Source: Clostridia bacterium | Lineage (GTDB): Bacteria; Bacillota; Clostridia; Oscillospirales; CAG-272 | DNA: 12,281 nt | Reading direction: 5' to 3' | Assembly (NCBI GenBank): GCA_024404435.1 | Contig: JAKSPW010000022.1 | Coordinates: 1-12,281, forward strand | Part shown: positions 7,514-12,281 of the stretch, piece by piece | How the letters are laid out: each line of letters begins with the position of its first letter | How positions within the stretch are numbered: position 1 is the first letter of the stretch | Notes under the pieces: generated by a model | Told to the model about the DNA's origin: nothing | The model's input: the letters and a program-made list of their open reading frames with translations, nothing else | The model's database searches: none | Translations under genes and position numbers: made by a program

Positions 7514-7542
7514 TTTACAAAAAAAGATAAAAATTGTATAAT
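7514..7542 (+). promoter_or_regulatory. Promoter of the MFS transporter gene
   Basis: TTTACA (7514-7519) and a perfect TATAAT (7537-7542) with a 17-base A-rich spacer, 4 bases after the preceding stop codon. The predicted leader is about 60 bases and contains a terminator-like hairpin. Confidence 0.8.
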
Positions 7543-7565
7543 ATCGGAAGAAACCAACCGATCCT

Positions 7566-7601
7566 GTCCGAAAGGCGGAAACGCATTCCGGACTTTTATT
7601 T
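7566..7601 (+). terminator. Terminator-like hairpin in the MFS gene leader (attenuator or TauE/SafE terminator)
   Basis: Arms 7566-7577 (GTCCGAAAGGCG) and 7582-7593 (CGCATTCCGGAC) pair at 10 of 12 positions around a GAAA tetraloop and are followed by TTTTATTT (7594-7601). It lies after the MFS promoter and before its GGAG at 7604-7607. It can therefore end read-through from the TauE/SafE gene and would also attenuate MFS transcription unless an alternative structure forms. Confidence 0.6.
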
Positions 7602-7611
7602 ATGGAGTTTT

Positions 7612-8883
7612 ATGAAAAAACTTTTCTTACAATACAGCGGGCTGAAAAGAGAGCTTTACATTCTCTTTATCGGTAAGCTCGTCACGGCAATGGGGTCGTT
7701 CGTCTGGCCCATGCTCACCTTCTTTCTCACGACGAAGCTCGGCTTCGGCGACGGACTCTCCACCTTCCTCATCGCCTCGGCGTCCGTCGTCATGCTTCCC
7801 GCTTCTTTGCTCGGAGGCAAGCTCGCCGATCACTTCAGCCGCAAGTACGTGATCGTAATCTTTGACCTGATGACAGTCACGTTCTACATCCTCGCCGCGA
7901 TCCTGCCGATCGGGTACCATACGGCGATCTTCATCTTCTTCGCGGGGATGTTCCAGACACTCGAATCACCGGCATACGACGCGCTCTGCGCGGACTTTTC
8001 CACGTCGGATCAGAGAGAAAAGGCGATCTCGATAACGTACCTCGGTTATAATCTCGGATTTGTTTTCGGAGCCTCCCTGTCGGGAGTCCTCTTCCAGAAT
8101 CACATCAGTCTCGCATTTCTTGCAAACGCACTCGCGATACTCACCTCGACTCTGCTGATCCTGTTCTTTGTCAACATGAAGAATGCGGTCGGCGCGGACG
8201 AGGAGTCCGACGAGACTTACGGAGAATACGAGATACCGTGCGACGAAAAGAGATCGGTATTTTCCGTCCTGAAAGAGAGGCGCGTCGTGCTTTTCATGAT
8301 GCTCGTCGGCTGCATTGCCTCGATGCCGCAGAACCTTGTCGGAATCCTGCTCCCTCTCCAGCTTAAAGAGGACATGGGGCAGGCGGGAGCGACGATCTAC
8401 GGCTACATGAACTCGCTCAACGGCTTTACGGTGATACTGTTTACGCCGCTTCTCACGATGGTGCTCAAAAAGTTCACCGAGATCCCGAAAACCATCGCCG
8501 GTCAGCTTCTTTTCCTTTCGGGCATGGTGCTCTTCGCGAACTACCGTTTCGTGTGGGTTCTCTACGTCGGAATGTTCATCTACACGTTGGGAGAAGTCGT
8601 GACCGTCATCGGTGCGAATCCGTACTCCTCGAAGCGCATACCGGCGTCACACCGCGGCCGTGTCGGCGGTCTCAGCAACGTCATCTATTCGCTGTTCTCG
8701 TCCGTGACGCAGTACATCATCAGCTTTATCCTCACCCTGTCGGGCAGTAATTATCTGCTTCTGTGGATAATTTTCATGTCGCTCGGTGCCGTGGCGGTCT
8801 GCATATACGGACTTCTCTACCGGCCCGACAAAAAAGCCTTCCCCGCGCTGTACAAATCGGATCACGAAAAAATATTTTTCTGA
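7612..8883 (+). CDS. Major facilitator superfamily transporter, drug-efflux-like
   Basis: A 423-residue protein with 12 predicted membrane helices and a charged central loop (about 190-222, rich in D/E) between the two six-helix halves, the standard MFS plan. Motif A is visible between helices 2 and 3 as GGKLADHFSRKYV (68-80). The counterpart loop in the second half (KRIPASHRGRVGGLSNV, 341-357) is basic. The profile is closest to proton-driven multidrug or metabolite exporters of the DHA1 kind; substrate is unknown. Start: ATG at 7612 with GGAG four bases upstream, MKKLFLQYSG. A TTG at 7534 is in frame but lies just ahead of the -10 box, inside the promoter, and would add a non-homologous 26-residue leader. 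The stop codon shares its last base with the downstream terminator stem. Confidence 0.88.
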   Translation: MKKLFLQYSGLKRELYILFIGKLVTAMGSFVWPMLTFFLTTKLGFGDGLSTFLIASASVVMLPASLLGGKLADHFSRKYVIVIFDLMTVTFYILAAILPIGYHTAIFIFFAGMFQTLESPAYDALCADFSTSDQREKAISITYLGYNLGFVFGASLSGVLFQNHISLAFLANALAILTSTLLILFFVNMKNAVGADEESDETYGEYEIPCDEKRSVFSVLKERRVVLFMMLVGCIASMPQNLVGILLPLQLKEDMGQAGATIYGYMNSLNGFTVILFTPLLTMVLKKFTEIPKTIAGQLLFLSGMVLFANYRFVWVLYVGMFIYTLGEVVTVIGANPYSSKRIPASHRGRVGGLSNVIYSLFSSVTQYIISFILTLSGSNYLLLWIIFMSLGAVAVCIYGLLYRPDKKAFPALYKSDHEKIFF

Positions 8884-8909
8884 AAATCACCCGCCTTCGG
8901 GTGATTTTT
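8883..8909 (+). terminator. Intrinsic terminator of the MFS gene
   Basis: AAAATCACCCG pairs perfectly over 11 bp with CGGGTGATTTT around a CCTT loop and ends in a U-run. It starts on the last base of the stop codon. The stem core is identical to the terminator at 10716-10746. Confidence 0.92.
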
Positions 8910-8924
8910 AACATTTTTTACCTC

Positions 8925-8953
8925 TTGCAATTTATTTTTTAATATGGTATAAT
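8925..8953 (+). promoter_or_regulatory. Promoter of the SLH surface-protein gene
   Basis: TTGCAA (8925-8930) and a perfect TATAAT (8948-8953) with a 17-base, T-rich spacer. The leader would be about 35 bases with AGGAG at 8979-8983. Confidence 0.75.
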
Positions 8954-8993
8954 GCAAATGGTGAATTATTCCAAAAAAAGGAGAAAACAAAAA

Positions 8994-10709
8994 ATGAAAA
9001 AAATGCTTGCCATTGTGGTCTGCATACTGATGACGGTATCGGTATTCCCGATCACGGTATTCTCTGCGGAAGAATACGTCCCGTACATTTACGGATACGA
9101 CGTTGACGCTCCGGTCCCCGGACATACTCCCGACAGAGACAACGTGCCCTTCGACAATACCATCGCCGGCACGACGACTATCTGGTATGACGTTCAGGCA
9201 GGACGTCAGCTCGAGGGAGACGCTACCTTCGTCGACGGAAGAGAATACGGTTGTATGATCTATTTCTCGATGAAATCAGGTTACTACTTCGACGAAAAAA
9301 CCATAGGTTACATAAACTACAGTGAGGCCCGCCTCACAGTTCAGAACAAGGGTCACAGCGGTATTCTGGAAGCCCGCTTCACTTGCCAGGCACCCGAACC
9401 GCTCAAAGGCCCGAGCGTCAGCGTAAAAAATCCCGTGGCAGGCGGTCTGCCCTCCCACGAAGTGACCTGCATGGGATCTCACTATAATGCACACGTTGAA
9501 GGCGGCGACAACGCGATCTGGTACCGCGTCAACGCGAAAGACGCCGAGCTCACCACGGACGGCGAGCTGAAGACGTTTGATTTTTCAAGACTTCAGATCA
9601 TGGAAGACGGCGAGACGTTCAAGCCCGGATACACTTACGGCGTTATGGTCGCAGTATATCCCGACACGGATTATTCCTTCCTGGACGGCACAGGCCTCTA
9701 CATCAATTCCGACGTATCCACGCCTTTCCTGTCGCTCCCGACGGGAGTGATGGGCTTCCACCTGTTTGAACCCGTTGCCGGAAACGTCACCAGAGTCGAC
9801 TTCGTCAACACACAGTACCCGGAAGCCGGCAAGCTCGTTGAAACTCCGGTGTTCGAAACTCCTTTCGGAGACACGCTCATCCCTGCTCTTTCCGCATGGG
9901 CAAGATTCTTTGGGGATGAAGAGAGCGGAACGGATTACGGCTTCGGAAAGATCTCGATGGACGTTGCCGACGTATTCCGCTGCGGAGAAACGTATCTCCT
10001 CGACGCATGGTTCGGATACGGTTCCGAAAACGTCAGCATCAACGAAAGTTTGGAATTCTACGTCAACGGTGAAAAGGGCATTGGCATGAACCTCGGCGGT
10101 ACCGGAGTCGCCATTTGCGCCGATCAGACTCCTCTCGCCTGCCCCGGTGAGAAGTTCACGGATATGCCCGCAAAGGACAACTGGGCACACGATCCGCTCG
10201 ACTTCGCAGTTGCAAACGGACTCCTCGGCGGTACTTCCGAGACCACTATCTCCCCGTCGAACACGATGACGCGCGCAATGCTCGTCACGGTGCTCTGGAG
10301 AAACGAGGGCAGCCCGGTCGAAGGTGAAAACGTATTTACCGACGTTCCGAACGGCCAGTGGTACACGGACGCAGTCGCGTGGGCAAACAAGAACGGTATC
10401 GTCGGCGGTGTCGGTGACGGCAAGTTCAACCCGAACGGCGCGATCACCCGTGAACAGCTCGCAACGATCCTTTACCGCTATGCCGGATTCAAGGGAGTCG
10501 CCGTTTCTGCCACGACGGACATCTCCTCGTTCCCGGATGCCGCAAGCGTGAACTCGTGGTCCGAAACTGCTCTCAAGTGGGCAGTCGCAACGGAGCTTAT
10601 CGGCGGTATCGGTGAGAACGGCGTCAGCTACCTCCGCCCGCAGGGCAACGCGACCCGCGCTCAGGTCGCAACGATCCTCGAAAGATACATCGTCAGGAAC
10701 GGTAAATAA
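8994..10709 (+). CDS. Secreted S-layer-homology (SLH) domain protein with three degenerate surface modules
   Basis: A 571-residue exported protein. The signal peptide is 1-25 (basic MKKM, hydrophobic core, cleavage after VFSA). Residues 35-380 hold three divergent modules of about 110 residues. Each opens near PVPG/PVAG (40, 147, 260) and carries F-x-x-G-x-x-Y (79-85, 209-215, 328-334) followed 29-30 residues later by Y-(I/V)-N (106, 236, 356). Three SLH domains follow at about 387-440, 448-498 and 513-566. Their TRxx motifs read TRAM, TREQ and TRAQ instead of TRAE, variants common in Clostridia as I recall. SLH domains bind secondary cell wall polymers, so the protein should sit on the cell surface with its modules outward; their ligand is unknown. 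Start: ATG 8994 with AGGAG 10 bases upstream; a second ATG at 9003 is too far from it, and the ATG at 8952 lies in the -10 box. Monocistronic between two terminators. Confidence 0.9.
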   Translation: MKKMLAIVVCILMTVSVFPITVFSAEEYVPYIYGYDVDAPVPGHTPDRDNVPFDNTIAGTTTIWYDVQAGRQLEGDATFVDGREYGCMIYFSMKSGYYFDEKTIGYINYSEARLTVQNKGHSGILEARFTCQAPEPLKGPSVSVKNPVAGGLPSHEVTCMGSHYNAHVEGGDNAIWYRVNAKDAELTTDGELKTFDFSRLQIMEDGETFKPGYTYGVMVAVYPDTDYSFLDGTGLYINSDVSTPFLSLPTGVMGFHLFEPVAGNVTRVDFVNTQYPEAGKLVETPVFETPFGDTLIPALSAWARFFGDEESGTDYGFGKISMDVADVFRCGETYLLDAWFGYGSENVSINESLEFYVNGEKGIGMNLGGTGVAICADQTPLACPGEKFTDMPAKDNWAHDPLDFAVANGLLGGTSETTISPSNTMTRAMLVTVLWRNEGSPVEGENVFTDVPNGQWYTDAVAWANKNGIVGGVGDGKFNPNGAITREQLATILYRYAGFKGVAVSATTDISSFPDAASVNSWSETALKWAVATELIGGIGENGVSYLRPQGNATRAQVATILERYIVRNGK

Positions 10710-10715
10710 TCCGAC

Positions 10716-10746
10716 AAAAAATCACCCGACTTCGGGTGATTTTTTT
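10716..10746 (+). terminator. Intrinsic terminator of the SLH protein gene
   Basis: AAAAAATCACCCG pairs perfectly over 13 bp with CGGGTGATTTTTT around an ACTT loop, 6 bases after the stop codon. The stem core and loop are almost identical to the terminator before this gene (8883-8909). Confidence 0.93.
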
Positions 10747-10805
10747 GTTTTTCGCCGACGATCCGACATTCTTCAAGAAAAAGCAATTCATTTTCCGTTG
10801 TTTCC

Positions 10806-10834
10806 TTGACAAAGCATGGCAGGTCTGCTACAAT
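10806..10834 (+). promoter_or_regulatory. Promoter of the glycosidase-like gene
   Basis: A perfect TTGACA (10806-10811) and TACAAT (10829-10834) with a 17-base spacer. The leader is about 55-60 bases and contains an imperfect TGACGG/CCGTCA pairing (10847-10852 with 10874-10879) just before the ribosome binding site. Confidence 0.85.
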
Positions 10835-10898
10835 ACAATTGACCACTGACGGAGATGAACGCTAAATTATATCCCGTCAACATAAGGAGGACTTTTCC

Positions 10899-12122
10899 AT
10901 GAACAAAAAAAGAGGAGATAAGTTTATCTTAGGCTTCTGGAACTACAACGATATCGAGACCAGCGGCGCAGACGAGATCGAGCGCTGGGCCGACCTCGGA
11001 CTCAACGTCGCGATGACCCCGTATCTCAGAGACGACGAAGAGGCAAGAGCGTTCCTTCCCGGCTGGCTTGACGCACTTGAAGCCAAAGGCATGAAGGCGA
11101 TCCTTCGCTTCAACGACATCGGCGACAGCGTTCTGAAAGCACGCGGCGAAGAGTATTTCAGAGAAGCGTTCACGCGCCGCTACAACGAATTCGGAAAGCA
11201 CCCCGCCGTTCTCGGATTCTATCCCGGCGAAGAGCCCAACGAAGGCAGCTATCAGTATTTTGCCGAGGAGCTCCGTATCATGAACGAGATCGCTCCCGAT
11301 CTTACTCCTTTCGTTGACCTCGGTGCCTGCGAAGAGCATACCCGCTATATCGGCGAGCACGCGCACACCCCGAACTGCGGCTTCGGCAACTATTCTCAGA
11401 TGGAGCCCGAAGAGAGAGGCACAGACGACTACTTCCGCATCATGCGCAAGCAGATCGAGGTCTGCGACCAGTATGACATGGACTGCTGGGCAACTCTTCT
11501 TTCCTCCGGCCACTACCGCTTCCGTGAGCCCGGTTACTACGATTACGTATGGCAGATCAACACCGCTGCTGCCTGCGGATGCACCGGTATCGTATGGTTC
11601 CGTCTGTACGACAAGCTCATCGCTTACGACTATCACGGCTCCCCGATCGATGAGTTCGGCGAGAACGGCGTTCACTACAACGACATGCGCCGTGCACAGA
11701 AGAGATTCATGCACCATCACGGCGAGCTGCTCATGAAGCTGCAGCGTCAGGCTACGTTTATGATAAAGACCCGTTACGGCGGATATCCGTTCTTCCCGAA
11801 GGAAGGCTACTCCAAGATCCGCCGCGCGTTCTGCTCCGACACGTTCCTCGGCTACTACGACAAGGAAACGACTCCCGGCATCGTCAGCTTCTTCAAGGAT
11901 GAAGCGGGTGAGGAGTACGTCGCACTTGTCAACAACAATCCTTACGTTTCCGGCTCCATCACCCTCGACCTCGATCCGAGCGTCACGGTGTTTGAAAGAA
12001 TTTACGAAAACGGCAAGGTCCGCATCCCCGAGAGAATGAACCACGGTGACCGCACCGCGCTCCCGACCTTCGAAGAGGTCTGGCTCGCACCCGGTCAGAT
12101 GGAGATCTTCCACATCGGCTGA
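10899..12122 (+). CDS. Cytoplasmic TIM-barrel glycoside-hydrolase-like protein, family not recognised
   Basis: A 407-residue soluble protein without signal peptide or membrane helix. The pattern suggests a (beta/alpha)8 barrel: a first strand FILGFWNY (9-16), then GLNVAMTPY (34-42), MKAILRFND (65-73), AVLGFYPGEEPN (103-114), an aromatic-rich strand region around 195-216, and GIVWFRLYD (230-238). A small beta domain (about 325-407, ending in LAPGQMEIFHIG) resembles the C-terminal sandwich of clan GH-A glycosidases. E112 in GEEP sits where clan GH-A enzymes carry the acid/base at the end of strand 4. A nucleophile is less clear; E210 is one candidate. Function is inferred from fold-like features only; a non-enzymatic or other hydrolase role is possible. 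Start: ATG with AAGGAGG and an ideal 8-base gap. Own promoter and terminator, so probably well expressed and single. Confidence 0.6.
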   Translation: MNKKRGDKFILGFWNYNDIETSGADEIERWADLGLNVAMTPYLRDDEEARAFLPGWLDALEAKGMKAILRFNDIGDSVLKARGEEYFREAFTRRYNEFGKHPAVLGFYPGEEPNEGSYQYFAEELRIMNEIAPDLTPFVDLGACEEHTRYIGEHAHTPNCGFGNYSQMEPEERGTDDYFRIMRKQIEVCDQYDMDCWATLLSSGHYRFREPGYYDYVWQINTAAACGCTGIVWFRLYDKLIAYDYHGSPIDEFGENGVHYNDMRRAQKRFMHHHGELLMKLQRQATFMIKTRYGGYPFFPKEGYSKIRRAFCSDTFLGYYDKETTPGIVSFFKDEAGEEYVALVNNNPYVSGSITLDLDPSVTVFERIYENGKVRIPERMNHGDRTALPTFEEVWLAPGQMEIFHIG

Positions 12123-12128
12123 TAAGAC

Positions 12129-12167
12129 AAAAAACTCTTTTGCCTGCAAAGGCAAAAGAGTTTTTTT
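12129..12167 (+). terminator. Intrinsic terminator of the glycosidase-like gene
   Basis: A 16-bp perfect stem (AAAAAACTCTTTTGCC with its complement) around TGCAAA, ending in seven T, begins 7 bases after the stop codon. Its TTTGCC/GGCAAA core recurs as the first hairpin of the array that follows. Confidence 0.95.
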
Positions 12168-12269
12168 AATGATGTTTGCCCTGACGGGCAAATGATGTTC
12201 GCTTCGCGAATGATGACGCTGTCGCTAATGATGTGTGCCTGACGGCACATGGGCAAACATCGCATCATT
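12168..12269. repeat. Array of small hairpins with variable stems and a conserved AATGATG linker
   Basis: AATGATG occurs four times (12168-12174, 12191-12197, 12209-12215, 12227-12233). Each copy is followed by a short palindrome. The stems are TTTGCCC/GGGCAAA with loop TGAC (12175-12192), TTCGC/GCGAA with loop TTC (12198-12210), a degenerate third unit (12216-12226), and TGTGCC/GGCACA with loop TGAC (12234-12249). GGGCAAACATC (12251-12261) then complements GATGTTTGCCC (12171-12181), and CATCATT (12263-12269) complements the first linker, so the whole array is framed by an outer inverted repeat. No reading frame or ribosome binding site is apparent. The last 12 bases to the window end (from 12270) may continue the element. 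Confidence 0.8.
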
Positions 12270-12281
12270 GCGGCACGAAGT

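Noticed and set aside
7534..7611. TTG start for the MFS protein adding 26 residues
   Set aside because: The codon lies between the -35 and -10 boxes, and the extension is polar and passes through the terminator-like hairpin; ATG at 7612 fits better.
8862..9125. Small minus-strand frame, similar in part to another at 10661-10846 (both contain KNHPK-GDF)
   Set aside because: The shared peptide comes only from translating the two near-identical terminators; neither frame has a ribosome binding site.
10929..12191. A 420-codon open frame on the minus strand opposite the glycosidase-like gene
   Set aside because: No ribosome binding site or recognisable domain; its product has low-complexity V/E/A/D-rich composition, and the plus strand has promoter, ribosome binding site and terminator. 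It is a codon-bias shadow.
12168..12281. CRISPR-like array
   Set aside because: The conserved part is only 7 bases and the variable parts are self-complementary stems of 11-18 bases, not spacers; no cas gene is present.

Overview
The window looks like chromosomal DNA of a GC-moderate, Gram-positive anaerobe, most likely a member of the class Clostridia. The evidence is the set of strong AGGAGG-type ribosome binding sites, the sigma-A-type promoters with 17-bp spacers, a lipobox-bearing solute-binding protein, and a three-SLH-domain surface protein with an F..G..Y repeat style I associate with gut Clostridia. Genus cannot be read from the sequence. No RNA genes, CRISPR, insertion sequences or phage genes are visible, and no gene-free stretch exceeds 300 bases.

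Left block (1-5128, minus strand): a complete oligopeptide/dipeptide ABC importer operon in the order binding protein - permease B - permease C - ATPase D - ATPase F, with ATPase F cut by the window edge. It is read from one strong promoter at 5100-5128. A 13-bp hairpin plus a second GC hairpin separate the binding-protein gene from the permeases, which fits excess production of binding protein. The downstream genes are coupled through TAATG and TGATG overlaps and one 15-nt gap.

Middle block (5232-8909): an ArsB/NhaD/SLC13-type ion transporter on the minus strand, divergent from a TauE/SafE-type anion permease, with two promoters in a shared 172-bp region. An MFS transporter follows with its own promoter and a terminator-like hairpin in its leader. 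Substrates cannot be assigned.

Right block (8925-12281, plus strand): two monocistronic genes. The first encodes a secreted protein with three degenerate ~110-aa modules and three C-terminal SLH domains; it is bracketed by two near-identical intrinsic terminators. The second encodes a cytoplasmic TIM-barrel glycosidase-like protein of unrecognised family. Its long terminator runs directly into the most unusual sequence in the window (12168-12269): small hairpins whose stem sequences differ while the AATGATG linker is conserved, enclosed by an outer inverted repeat that allows an alternative fold.
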